NCBI GenBank assembly: GCA_965238045.1
Contig: CBDEGU010000011.1
Coordinates: forward strand, 682,001 to 746,000
DNA: 64,000 bases
Direction of reading: 5' to 3'
Source: CBDEGU01 sp965238045
GTDB taxonomy: Bacteria; Acidobacteriota; Terriglobia; Bryobacterales; UBA6623
The notes under the pieces were generated by a model. It saw nothing but the letters and a program-made list of their open reading frames with translations. It was not told the DNA's origin and ran no database searches. The position numbers and the translations under genes are program-made. Of the stretch, positions 33,658 to 43,035 are shown in pieces; position 1 is the first letter of the stretch, and each line of letters starts with the position of its first letter.

Positions 33658-34446
33658 ATGAGTGGAGATCAGTCCGCATTCCAACGGCCCGCGGTGGATC
33701 CGGTGGAGAGAAGCAGTCCTCCAGCGGGCTGGACCTATGGGGATATTCTCCAGCTTGTGCTGTTTACCGTCCCGACCCTCGCGCTAATCTTCTTGCTCTT
33801 TGTGGGCACGCTGCAGGGGCTCGACATGCTTCTCGGATGGACGATAGACACCGAGCACCCCAGCGTGCAGGCCTCGCTAAGCATCATCATTCAGTTGCTC
33901 GTCTGGATCTTTATCATTGGATTTATCCACAACATTGTTGTGGTCAAGCACAGGCTTCCGTTCGCTCGGTCCATCGGCTGGACCGAATATGCCGGTTCGC
34001 GCGGCGGCTACCTGGTCGGCGGCTTCGGGCTGGCGTTCGGCGTGGCCGTGCTTTCCACTTTCCTGCCCAAGGTGGAAGAACCGGTACCCATGGACCGCCT
34101 GCTCTCCGATCCGGTGGGCATGCTTCTCATCGGGCTCTTCGGAGTGCTCGTCGCTCCCGCGGCGGAGGAATTGCTTTTCCGCGGATTCATTTATCCCGTC
34201 GTGGAGCGATCCAGCGGCGCGAGCGTCGCCGTGTTTGCCACCAGCCTAGTGTTTTCGCTCTTGCATGGCATCCAGTACGGCTGGCGATGGCAGAACCTGA
34301 TTCTGCTGCTGGTGGTCGGAGTTGTTTTCGGAATGATTCGCGCGCGGACCGGTTCCATCATTCCACCGACGCTCGTTCATAGCTCCTACAACGCGTCGCT
34401 GTTCTTCATCATCTTTGCCGCGGGCGCCGACCCCAGCGGGCTCTAG
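33658..34446 (+). CDS. CPBP-family intramembrane metalloprotease (CAAX/ABI type)
   Basis: The 262-residue membrane protein shows the three conserved motifs of the family: EE in 'AEELLFRGFIYP' near residue 178, His in 'FSLLHGIQYG' near 205, and His in 'TLVHSSYNAS' near 242. The first two and third together form the metal site. The role is proteolysis inside the membrane; the substrate is unknown. An N-terminal soluble part of 30 residues precedes 5-7 hydrophobic segments. The upstream open frame from 33484 is non-family, so the ATG at 33658 is chosen. TAGGGT lies 8 nt before it. Confidence 0.88.
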   Translation: MSGDQSAFQRPAVDPVERSSPPAGWTYGDILQLVLFTVPTLALIFLLFVGTLQGLDMLLGWTIDTEHPSVQASLSIIIQLLVWIFIIGFIHNIVVVKHRLPFARSIGWTEYAGSRGGYLVGGFGLAFGVAVLSTFLPKVEEPVPMDRLLSDPVGMLLIGLFGVLVAPAAEELLFRGFIYPVVERSSGASVAVFATSLVFSLLHGIQYGWRWQNLILLLVVGVVFGMIRARTGSIIPPTLVHSSYNASLFFIIFAAGADPSGL

Positions 34447-34461
34447 AAAGCTAGAATCTCA

Positions 34462-35505
34462 ATGGTAAAAACAATCGAATGGACCGGCGACACCGTCGTC
34501 ATGATTGATCAGACCAAGCTGCCGGCCGAAGAAGTCTACTTCACCTGCCGCGACTACCAGCAGGTCGCCGAAGCCATTCGCTCGATGGTCATACGCGGCG
34601 CGCCCGCGATCGGCGTCGCGGCGGCTATGGGCGTGGCGCTGGGAGTAAAACACGCTTCGGCTGCCAACCTCGACAAGGAGATGGAAACGATCTGCTCGAC
34701 TCTGGCCGCGACCCGTCCCACGGCCGTGAATCTGTTTTGGGCCATCGAACGGATGAAGAAGAAGTACCAGCAGTTGCGTTCCGCCGGCGCCGATGTCTCC
34801 GAGGTGCGAGCGAAACTGGAAGCCGAAGCGTGCCGCGTGCTCGACGAAGATATCGCCACCAATCGGGTGATCGGCCGCCACGGGGCGGCTCTGCTGCCGC
34901 AAGCGGCCAGAGTCATGACGTATTGCAACGCCGGCGCGCTGGCTACCGGAGGCTACGGCACGGCGCTGGGCGTGATTCGGGCGGCGGTGGAGGGCGGCAA
35001 TCCGGTGGCCGTGATCGCCAGCGAGACACGGCCTTTTCTGCAGGGTGCGCGGCTGACGGTCTGGGAGTTGCAGCAGGACAATATTCCCGTAACACTGCTG
35101 ACCGACAACATGGCGGGCCACGTCCTGCGGTCGGGCCAGGTGAATGCCGTTATCGTGGGCGCTGACCGCATTGCGGCGAACGGCGATGTCGCCAACAAGA
35201 TCGGCACCTACTCGGTGGCGGTGTTGGCGAAGGAAAACAAGGTTCCTTTCTATGTGGCGGCCCCGCTCTCGACCCTCGATCTGGCGCTGCCCACCGGCGA
35301 CGAAATTCCGATCGAGGAGCGCGACGCGGCCGAGGTGACACATTGGCGGGGTGTGCCGGTGGCCCCTCCCAATACACAGGTCATGAATCCGGCTTTTGAC
35401 GTGACGCCCAACAGATATGTCGGCGCGATCATCACCGAAAAAGGTGTCGCCCGCTCTCCATTTGTGGAGTCGTTGAGAGAACTGGCCGGGTCTGGCGATT
35501 CGTAA
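34462..35505 (+). CDS. mtnA: S-methyl-5-thioribose-1-phosphate isomerase
   Basis: The 347-residue protein isomerises methylthioribose 1-phosphate to methylthioribulose 1-phosphate in methionine salvage, in the cytosol. Signatures are 'VIRGAPAIGVAAAMG' near residue 48, catalytic Cys in 'YCNAGALATGGYGTALG' near 155 and Asp in 'VGADRIAANGDVANKIGTY' near 235. No other mtn gene is adjacent, so either the pathway is scattered or the enzyme is used alone. It follows the CPBP gene after only 15 bp. Related eIF2B-type isomerases (ribose-1,5-bisphosphate) are the alternative. Confidence 0.95.
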   Translation: MVKTIEWTGDTVVMIDQTKLPAEEVYFTCRDYQQVAEAIRSMVIRGAPAIGVAAAMGVALGVKHASAANLDKEMETICSTLAATRPTAVNLFWAIERMKKKYQQLRSAGADVSEVRAKLEAEACRVLDEDIATNRVIGRHGAALLPQAARVMTYCNAGALATGGYGTALGVIRAAVEGGNPVAVIASETRPFLQGARLTVWELQQDNIPVTLLTDNMAGHVLRSGQVNAVIVGADRIAANGDVANKIGTYSVAVLAKENKVPFYVAAPLSTLDLALPTGDEIPIEERDAAEVTHWRGVPVAPPNTQVMNPAFDVTPNRYVGAIITEKGVARSPFVESLRELAGSGDS

Positions 35506-35642
35506 CGGGAAGATTGTTCGAGCAGGCCCCGAGCGGCAGGTCCCGGGCGGCTGGCCCCGAGCGGCTGGCCGGAAACGCAAACTCCGGTCTGTTGGCAGAG
35601 GCCCTCGGGTGGGATACTATTTCGGGGTCGGCGGGTGAAGCG

Positions 35643-36896
35643 ATGGAGCATGTTTACGTATTGGGCATTATTCTCGCGGGCGGACGGGGGCAACGACTCT
35701 ATCCGCTGACCAAGCAGCGCTCCAAGCCGGCGGTCCCCTTCGGCGGCAAGTATCGTATTGTTGATTTCGTCCTGAGCAACTTCATCAACTCGGGCATCTA
35801 TTCGATCTATGTTCTGACGCAGTTCAAGAGCCAGTCGCTGCTGCAGCATCTCCATGACGGCTGGCAGTTCTCCGACCTGCTCAAAAACCAGTTCATCATC
35901 CCCGTACCGGCGCAAATGCACAAGGGAGAGAAGTGGTACGAAGGAACCTCGGACGCAATTTTCCAGAATATTCACTTGCTGGAGCTGGCGCGGCCCGAAC
36001 TTGTCGCGGTCTTCGGTGCGGATCACATCTATCGCATGGACATCTCCCAGATGGTCGCCTACCACAGGAGAAAGGGCGCCGAAGGCACCGTGGCCGCGCT
36101 GCCGATTCCGGTGAGCGAGGCCAGCCGGTTTGGCGTGATGGAAATCGACGAGTCCTGGCGCATCCAGCGGTTTTACGAAAAGAACGACAGCTCGCCGGAG
36201 ATACCCGGCCGTCCAGGATGGTGTTTGGCCTCAATGGGAAACTATGTTTTCGGAGGCGAGGTCCTGATCGGCGAACTCAAGCGCGACGCCACCGATACCG
36301 CCAGCGAGCCTGATTTCGGACGAGATATTCTGCCCCAAATGGTCCGGACTCACGCCATCTACGCCTATGATTTCGAGACGAATCTCATTGCCGGAGAGAC
36401 GGCGCGGAATCGCGGCTACTGGCGGGATGTCGGCACGATCGAGGCCTACTATGACGCCAACATGGATCTGCGGACCATTGAACCGGCCCTGAATCTCTAC
36501 AATCACCTCTGGCCGCTCCACACGGCTGAGTATCACGAGGGTCCGACCAAGTACACCTTCAATGAGGAAGGCCGCCAGGGAGGGGCGATCGATTCGGTGA
36601 TCTGTGAAGGGTCGATTCTCGCCGGCGGCCGCGTGATCGATTCCGTTCTGGGACGCCGGGTCCGTGTCGAAGACCGTGCTCAAGTCAAGGAATCGGTCGT
36701 GATGGACAATTGCCGGATCGGCGCCGGAGCGCGGATTCGCCGGGCCATCATCGACAAGAATGCCGTCATCCCCGACGGCGAGCGCATTGGCTATGACCTG
36801 GAGCAGGACCGCGAGAAGTACTTCGTCAGCGAGACCGGCATCGTGGTCGTCGAGGGTCGCCGCTCGCCGATTCCGCTCTCGCCCATCACAATCTAG
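35643..36896 (+). CDS. glgC: Glucose-1-phosphate adenylyltransferase
   Basis: The 417-residue protein makes ADP-glucose from glucose 1-phosphate and ATP, the committed step of bacterial glycogen synthesis. It has a nucleotidyltransferase N-domain ('LAGGRGQRLYPLTKQR', 'KPAVPFGGKYRIVDF', 'EGTSDAIFQN', 'FGADHIYRMD') and a C-terminal left-handed beta-helix ('ICEGSILAGGRVIDSVLG'). The frame begins earlier at 35514, but the extra 43 residues are not in the family. The ATG at 35643 is used, with TACTAT about 25 bp upstream as a possible -10 box. Confidence 0.96.
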   Translation: MEHVYVLGIILAGGRGQRLYPLTKQRSKPAVPFGGKYRIVDFVLSNFINSGIYSIYVLTQFKSQSLLQHLHDGWQFSDLLKNQFIIPVPAQMHKGEKWYEGTSDAIFQNIHLLELARPELVAVFGADHIYRMDISQMVAYHRRKGAEGTVAALPIPVSEASRFGVMEIDESWRIQRFYEKNDSSPEIPGRPGWCLASMGNYVFGGEVLIGELKRDATDTASEPDFGRDILPQMVRTHAIYAYDFETNLIAGETARNRGYWRDVGTIEAYYDANMDLRTIEPALNLYNHLWPLHTAEYHEGPTKYTFNEEGRQGGAIDSVICEGSILAGGRVIDSVLGRRVRVEDRAQVKESVVMDNCRIGAGARIRRAIIDKNAVIPDGERIGYDLEQDREKYFVSETGIVVVEGRRSPIPLSPITI

Positions 36897-37020
36897 GCGT
36901 CTTCTCCGCGGGCGCCGGCCGCGCAGCGATCCGGCGGGCGTGGATGTGCTATCTTGGCGATTTCGATCAAATCTGGACGGCTGAAATCCGCTGCAGCCAG
37001 AAGCTAGAGGAGCAGGAATC

Positions 37021-38376
37021 TTGGGCGCACGAGCACACTGGGGGTCCCGGGTAGGTTTCATCCTAGCGGCGGCGGGCTCGGCCGTCGGACTCGGTAATAT
37101 CTGGAAGTTTCCCTACATCACGGGCGAGAACGGCGGCGGCATGTTCGTGATTACGTATTTGGCGTGTGTCGCTTTTGTCGGACTTCCGGTGATGGTGGCC
37201 GAGATCCTGATGGGCCGCTCGACGCAGTCTTCGCCCGTGGGCGCTTGCCGCAAACTGGCTGGGCCTGGCAGCGGTTGGATGTCGGTGGGCTGGCTCGGGC
37301 TGGCCTCGGCGTTTGTGATCCTTTCGTTTTATTGCGTTGTCGCGGGCTGGTCGCTGCACTATACCTGGCTGGCGGTGAGAGGTGATCTGATCGGGATGGA
37401 CGCGGCTTCCATGGCGGCGCTGTTCGGCGAGGTCTACGCATCGCCCTGGCTGAATTGCTTCTGGCATCTAGTATTCATAGGCTTGACGATGGCCGTCGTC
37501 GTCGGCGGAGTCTCCAAGGGCGTGGAACGCTGGTCTCGGATCTTGATGCCCGCGCTTTTCGTGATGCTTCTCATTCTATTCGTGAATGCGTTGACGCTGA
37601 GCGGATTCGGGAAAGCGGCGGACTTCGTCTTTGGATTTCACACCGAGAAGTTCACCGCGGGCGGAGCGCTGGCCGCGCTGGGACATGCGTTCTTTACCCT
37701 CAGTCTGGGAATGGGAGCCATCCTGACCTATGGCAGCTACCTTCACAAGGACGATGACATTGTAAGCGCGGCCGTCATCATTTCCGTTCTCGACACAGTG
37801 ATCGCTCTGATCGCCGCCATGATCCTCTTCCCGATCATCTTCACCCAGGGCATGGAGGCGGCTCAGGGGCCCGGCCTGGTATTTGTCAGCGTCCCGATCG
37901 CTCTTGGCAAGATGCAGGGCGGCGTCTTTCTGGCGGTGATTTTTTTCGGGCTTTTGGTGTTCGCCGCATTAACGAGCGCGATCTCCATGCTCGAGGTCAC
38001 CACCTCCTATTTCATCGACGAGAAGAATTGGAGACGTTCCCGCGCGACCTTGCTTTCAGGCGGCTTGATCGCCTTGGCCGGCATTCCCTCGGCCCTGAGC
38101 GGCGGAACCGACCTCTTCGGCTCCCATATGGAGGCCCTGATCGGCAAGAACTGGTTTGACCTGTGCGACTATCTGTCGACGAACTGGATGCTGCCGCTTG
38201 GCGGACTGGGGATCGCGATCTATACTGGCTGGCGCATGGACGAGCGCATCCGCCATGATCACTTTCTTGCCGGCAGCAAGCTACAGTTTTTCTACCGGTC
38301 CTGGCTCTTGTTGCTGAAGTTCCTGGTCCCGGTCGGGGTCGTGATGGTCTTCTTGCACGCGGTCGGAGTTTTCTGA
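37021..38376 (+). CDS. Neurotransmitter:sodium symporter-family (NSS) transporter
   Basis: The 451-residue membrane protein has 12 predicted segments and the LeuT-fold Na+ site in helix 1: 'GSAVGLGNIWKFPYITGENG'. Bacterial relatives import amino acids with sodium. The start is TTG, preceded by AGAGGAGCAGG nine to fifteen bases upstream, an excellent ribosome site. It follows glgC after 124 bp and is probably a separate unit. The substrate cannot be read from the sequence. Confidence 0.93.
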   Translation: MGARAHWGSRVGFILAAAGSAVGLGNIWKFPYITGENGGGMFVITYLACVAFVGLPVMVAEILMGRSTQSSPVGACRKLAGPGSGWMSVGWLGLASAFVILSFYCVVAGWSLHYTWLAVRGDLIGMDAASMAALFGEVYASPWLNCFWHLVFIGLTMAVVVGGVSKGVERWSRILMPALFVMLLILFVNALTLSGFGKAADFVFGFHTEKFTAGGALAALGHAFFTLSLGMGAILTYGSYLHKDDDIVSAAVIISVLDTVIALIAAMILFPIIFTQGMEAAQGPGLVFVSVPIALGKMQGGVFLAVIFFGLLVFAALTSAISMLEVTTSYFIDEKNWRRSRATLLSGGLIALAGIPSALSGGTDLFGSHMEALIGKNWFDLCDYLSTNWMLPLGGLGIAIYTGWRMDERIRHDHFLAGSKLQFFYRSWLLLLKFLVPVGVVMVFLHAVGVF

Positions 38377-38521
38377 GACCAGCGCCGCTGCTCCCCCGTG
38401 GCGGTCTCTAAGGGGCCTTTTGGGGGAGGTTTTTCTTGGGCTTTTGGGTGTTCTGGCCCCGAGCCCGGAAGGCCAGCCAGCCAAACTTGACCTTGTCCGG
38501 ACCGGAAACGATCATGAAATT

Positions 38522-40963
38522 ATGAGGCGTCGGCTTCTTGGCTGGGCGATCCTGGCGTGCTCGCTCCCGCTCAGTGGTCAGATCGGTGCCCAGGTCGGCG
38601 CCCAGACGGCGACCGAACAACTGCACCTGATCCAGCTAACCGAACTCGACCCGCGGCAGTGCTACCGGGTTCGCGACCTGTTCCTCGCCCGTGAGGACGT
38701 CAAGCTGTACCTTACCGACGGATACCTTCTCTTCGCCGAACCTTTCGCCGAGCGCACCTTCGCCGCCGCTTTCGTCCCGAACTCTCCCTTGGATCAGGGC
38801 GAGATTCTGGTCATTCCTCCTACTGCTCAGGAGCGCCAGTCGCTGGTTCGATTTATTTCCGAACCGGTGCTCAACCTGTCATTTCGCAGTGCCCTAATGT
38901 TTTTTACCGATGACACGGCCGAAGCCCTCCACGCCGCCCTCGAAGAGAGCGGCGCGAGCCGGGCGGACGCCGCGACGGGAGCGAAACTGGCCTCGCGCTG
39001 GTCGGTCGTCATGCGCAACGTGCTCGAAGGACTCTCGCTGCGGATCTTGTTCGATCACCTTTCCGGCCGCCGGGGCGACGAAGGGTTTTTCGCCGCCGCC
39101 ATTGGAGGCGGACCCAAGGGCCGCTTTGACGTGATCGTCGATCCCCAATTCGAAGAGCAGGTCGTCGTGGGACAAGCGACCTGGCGAGACGGACGCTTTT
39201 ACCACGAGAGATGGTGTTCGTTCGTGGGACGGAACTTTCGCGAAGGACGGCGCAAGGTTGTCGAGCAGAAGGGCCGGCTGGAAAACTACCGAATCGAGTC
39301 GTGGCTGGCCGAGGATCTGAGCATGAAGGTCGTCGCGAAGGTCGAATTTCTGCCGCGAGGCTCCCCGGAAAGGGCCTATGCCTTTGAGCTTTCCGAGAAG
39401 CTGAAGCTAACGAAGCTGCTTCTCGATGGCCAGCCCGCCGAGTTCATCGAGTTCGGCCGGCCCGGCGAAAATGAAGTCCGGAAGCGCGGCAACCAGTTGA
39501 TCGCCGTGATCTTTCCGGAAAGTCCCCGGGAGCGCCATGACCTGGAATTTCACTACCAAGGGAGCGTCGTCAGCAAGGCGGGCGACGACGTCTATTATGT
39601 CGGCAGCCGGGGCAGCTGGTATCCGCGGCGCGACATCCGCTTTACGCGCTTCGATCTCATATTCCACCATCCCGAGAAGCTAGACCTGGTCGCGACGGGG
39701 GATTTGGCGGCAACTTCGACCGCGGGCGGAGTGCGCACGTCGCGTTTCCAGAACGCCTCGCCCATCCGGATGGCCGGGTTCAACCTCGGCCGGTATAAGC
39801 GGGAATCACGTCAGGTCGGCAAGTACACGGTGGAGGTCTGTGCGAACACGAATGTCGAAACCCGGCTGCAACCGAAGCTGACGGCGCCCATTCTCTGGCC
39901 CTCCCATCAGTCCGGACGCTCGCGGCGAGGCGCGCTGGCGCCTCCCGCGGCGATCATCGCAAGGCCCGCGGGTACTCCTTCGCCGAGCCCGGCTTCGCGG
40001 CTGAAACATGTCGTCAATGACAGCGCCGAGGCGTTTGCCTACTTTCTGGAACTCTTTGGGCCGCCCTCGACGTCAAAAATTGTAATTTCGCCGGTGCCAG
40101 GCGACTTTGGCCAGGGCTTTCCTGGGCTGGTTTACGCCTCCACGCTGAGCTATCTGCGGCCGCGAGACGCCCCGCTCAAGGACATGACTCCCCGGCGGAA
40201 GCTCTTCTACAGCGAGCTGCTTCGTCCGCACGAAATCGCTCACCAGTGGTGGGGCAATGTCGTCTCGGCCGAGTCACCACCGGATGAATGGCTGATGGAA
40301 GCGCTGGCTACCTACTCATCGCTGTTGTTGCTCGATCACCGGCCGAGCCAATCGTCTCTCCTCGGGGTTCTGCGGGACTATCAGTCGCAGCTTCTCGCGC
40401 GCAACGACGACGGGGAAACGATCGAGAGCGCGGGCCCGATCTCGATGGGAGACCGGCTGCGTTCCTCGCGCTTTCCGCAAGCGGCGGAAATTATCGTTTA
40501 CAAGAAAGGAGCATGGGTGCTTCACATGCTCCGGGGAATCATGGGAAACGAAGCGTTTTTCGGATTCTTGCGAAGCCTGACCGAGAACTATCGTTTCCAG
40601 CCGTTAAGTACGCGATCGTTTCAGCGGGAGGCGGCTCGGTTTATCCCCAAGGATTATCCCGATGCGGGACTGGAAGCATTCTTTGAGCACTGGGTGAGGG
40701 GAACGGGCATTCCCTCCGTAAAGGCAAGCTATGAGGTCGCCCAGCGGGCGGGGCGCTTCCAGCTTTCGATTCGCCTGCAACGGAAGAATATCGCCGAATC
40801 CGCCTCAGTCGTCATACCGCTCGAAGTTCATGCCCGAACCGGTGGTTCCGTCCGCAAGTACGTGCTCACCGAAGGCGCCGTTACCGAACTCCGGCTAACG
40901 ATGCAAGAGAGACCTTCCCGGCTTGAGGTAGACCCCGGCGGCTTTACGCTGCTTACAAAGTAG
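38522..40963 (+). CDS. M1-like zinc aminopeptidase family protein, exported
   Basis: The 813-residue protein has a signal peptide ('LLGWAILACSLPLSGQIGA'). An unusual 250-residue N-terminal region follows, then an M1-like region with zinc site HExxH in 'RPHEIAHQWWGN' near residue 570 and the third ligand Glu in 'EWLMEALATYSS' about 19 residues later. The canonical G-x-M-E-N exopeptidase loop is not evident ('GFPGLVYASTLSYL' occupies that place) and W-L-N-E-G reads W-L-M-E-A. It may therefore not be a classical aminopeptidase. The upstream frame from 38420 is not used, since ATG 38522 begins the signal peptide. Confidence 0.82.
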   Translation: MRRRLLGWAILACSLPLSGQIGAQVGAQTATEQLHLIQLTELDPRQCYRVRDLFLAREDVKLYLTDGYLLFAEPFAERTFAAAFVPNSPLDQGEILVIPPTAQERQSLVRFISEPVLNLSFRSALMFFTDDTAEALHAALEESGASRADAATGAKLASRWSVVMRNVLEGLSLRILFDHLSGRRGDEGFFAAAIGGGPKGRFDVIVDPQFEEQVVVGQATWRDGRFYHERWCSFVGRNFREGRRKVVEQKGRLENYRIESWLAEDLSMKVVAKVEFLPRGSPERAYAFELSEKLKLTKLLLDGQPAEFIEFGRPGENEVRKRGNQLIAVIFPESPRERHDLEFHYQGSVVSKAGDDVYYVGSRGSWYPRRDIRFTRFDLIFHHPEKLDLVATGDLAATSTAGGVRTSRFQNASPIRMAGFNLGRYKRESRQVGKYTVEVCANTNVETRLQPKLTAPILWPSHQSGRSRRGALAPPAAIIARPAGTPSPSPASRLKHVVNDSAEAFAYFLELFGPPSTSKIVISPVPGDFGQGFPGLVYASTLSYLRPRDAPLKDMTPRRKLFYSELLRPHEIAHQWWGNVVSAESPPDEWLMEALATYSSLLLLDHRPSQSSLLGVLRDYQSQLLARNDDGETIESAGPISMGDRLRSSRFPQAAEIIVYKKGAWVLHMLRGIMGNEAFFGFLRSLTENYRFQPLSTRSFQREAARFIPKDYPDAGLEAFFEHWVRGTGIPSVKASYEVAQRAGRFQLSIRLQRKNIAESASVVIPLEVHARTGGSVRKYVLTEGAVTELRLTMQERPSRLEVDPGGFTLLTK

Positions 40964-41031
40964 AACCCAAGAGGGAATGCTAAAATCTATGGGTTCGCTG
41001 GTGGCGGTTCTCCGGTCGCCGTGTCTCATCC

Positions 41032-43035
41032 ATGCAATTTCGATTGGCCTCAGACTATGAGCCTCGCGGTGACCAGCCGCGCGCCATCGCGCAGCTTCTG
41101 AACGGCATCCGGGCGGGTGAGATGCATCAGGTCCTGCTGGGAGTCACTGGGTCGGGCAAGACCTACACGATGGCGAAAGTCGTCGAGGCCGCGGGACTCC
41201 CCGCGCTGGTTCTCGCTCACAATAAGACCCTGGGAGCGCAGCTATATCACGAGTTCAAGAGCTTTTTTCCGGATAACGCCGTCGAATACTTCGTCAGTTA
41301 CTATGACTACTACCAGCCGGAAGCTTATCTTCCCGCCTCCGACACCTACATAGAAAAAGAGTCGACGATCAACGACGAGTTGGATAAGCTTCGTCTCTCG
41401 GCGACTCGCTCCCTGCTGGAGCGGCGAGATTGCCTGATTGTCGCCAGCGTCAGTTGCATTTATGGATTAGGCTCGCCCGACGCCTATTTCGATATGCTGC
41501 TGATGCTTGAGAAGGGCGCCCGGATCTCGCGCGAGGAAATCACCCGCAAACTGGTCAAGATCCTCTACAAGCGGCGTGACGGAGAATTCAAACGCGGAAC
41601 GTTTCGCGTGATCGGCGACGTGATCGAAATCTTCCCCACCTACGATGACTACGCCTACCGGGTCGAGCTATGGGGCGATGAAATCGAGAGTCTGTCTCAA
41701 ATCGATCCGCTGATGGGGCAGGTGCGGCAGACCTACTTGCGGTTGCCGGTCTATCCGGCGAGCCACTACGTCATGTCGGACGAAACCAGGAACAAGGCGA
41801 TCGGGGGGATTCTGGCCGAGCTCGACTGGTGGAATGCCGAACAACACAAGTTAGGAAAACATCTCGAAGCACAGCGTCTGGCGCAGCGCACGCTCTTTGA
41901 TATCGAGATGATGCGCGAGATGGGATTTTGCCATGGCGTGGAAAACTATTCGCGTCATTTTTCGGGGCGTCAGCCTGGTCAGCCGCCGCCCACATTGCTG
42001 GACTATCTGCCGCAAGACGCGCTCGTGTTCATTGATGAAAGTCATCAGACGATCCCTCAACTTCATGCCATGTACCATGGTGATTGCTCACGCAAGACGA
42101 CACTGGTCGAACACGGCTTTCGCCTTCCCAGCGCGCTGGACAACCGGCCGCTGATGTTTGAGGAGTTCGAGCACCGCGCCGGCCAAGTCATCTATGTCTC
42201 GGCGACGCCCGGACCCTACGAGCTGACGAAGTCCGCGGGAATCTTCGCCGAGCAGATCATTCGGCCCACCGGCTTGCTGGACCCCGAGGTTGAGGTGCGT
42301 CCGGTTCACGGACAAGTCGATGACCTGCTCGCTGAAATCCGTGAACGGGCCGGGCGCGACGAACGGGTCCTGGTAACGACGCTGACCAAGCGCATGTCCG
42401 AGGATCTCGCCGAGTACTACGCCGAAACCGGAGTCCGCTGCCGTTACTTGCATTCCGAGATCGACACGCTCGAACGCGTGCGGCTATTGAGAGACCTTCG
42501 CAGGGGCGAGTACGACGTGCTGATCGGTGTGAACCTTCTCCGTGAAGGCCTCGACCTGCCCGAAGTGTCTCTGGTGGCGATTCTCGACGCGGATAAGGAA
42601 GGATTTCTGCGCTCGGCCGGTTCGCTCATCCAGACGATGGGCCGCGCCGCCCGTCATGCCAGCGGCAAGGCCATTCTCTATGCCGACCGTATGACCGACA
42701 GCATGAATCAGGCCATCGGTGAAACGAACCGGCGGCGCATGGTGCAGCAGCACTACAACGAAGCACACGATATTACCCCACAGTCGATTTCCAAACCGGT
42801 GGATATGAGCCTGGCCCGGGTCGTGGAGGCCGACTACGTGACCGTACCCGCGGAAATCGGCTCCGAGGAACCGCCCGCCAACGCCGAAGAGATGCGGCAG
42901 CTCATCGCGCGGCTCGAAGACCATATGCGAGAAGCGGCGAAGATGTTCGAATTTGAAACGGCGGCGAAGTTGAGAGACCGCATCAAGGCCCTCAAGACGG
43001 GCGGCCTGGCGGGTGTCGTTGAGGTCCCTTCGTGA
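41032..43035 (+). CDS. uvrB: Excinuclease ABC subunit B
   Basis: The 667-residue protein is the damage-verifying helicase of nucleotide excision repair. It has Walker A 'GVTGSGKTYT' near residue 40, the beta-hairpin region 'YYDYYQPEAYLP' near 93 that clamps DNA, helicase motif II 'VFIDESHQT' near 335, motif VI 'QTMGRAARH', and a C-terminal UVR domain ('RLEDHMREAAKMFEFE'). Length and order are standard. TAAAAT at 40981-40986 may be the -10 box of a 40-base leader. It is followed by the DUF2520 gene with an overlap of 4 bp. Confidence 0.97.
   Translation: MQFRLASDYEPRGDQPRAIAQLLNGIRAGEMHQVLLGVTGSGKTYTMAKVVEAAGLPALVLAHNKTLGAQLYHEFKSFFPDNAVEYFVSYYDYYQPEAYLPASDTYIEKESTINDELDKLRLSATRSLLERRDCLIVASVSCIYGLGSPDAYFDMLLMLEKGARISREEITRKLVKILYKRRDGEFKRGTFRVIGDVIEIFPTYDDYAYRVELWGDEIESLSQIDPLMGQVRQTYLRLPVYPASHYVMSDETRNKAIGGILAELDWWNAEQHKLGKHLEAQRLAQRTLFDIEMMREMGFCHGVENYSRHFSGRQPGQPPPTLLDYLPQDALVFIDESHQTIPQLHAMYHGDCSRKTTLVEHGFRLPSALDNRPLMFEEFEHRAGQVIYVSATPGPYELTKSAGIFAEQIIRPTGLLDPEVEVRPVHGQVDDLLAEIRERAGRDERVLVTTLTKRMSEDLAEYYAETGVRCRYLHSEIDTLERVRLLRDLRRGEYDVLIGVNLLREGLDLPEVSLVAILDADKEGFLRSAGSLIQTMGRAARHASGKAILYADRMTDSMNQAIGETNRRRMVQQHYNEAHDITPQSISKPVDMSLARVVEADYVTVPAEIGSEEPPANAEEMRQLIARLEDHMREAAKMFEFETAAKLRDRIKALKTGGLAGVVEVPS

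Noticed and set aside
31951..33684. 577-residue minus-strand frame across the MFS region
   Set aside because: It is antisense to a clear MFS transporter and has an Arg/Gln/His-rich random composition.
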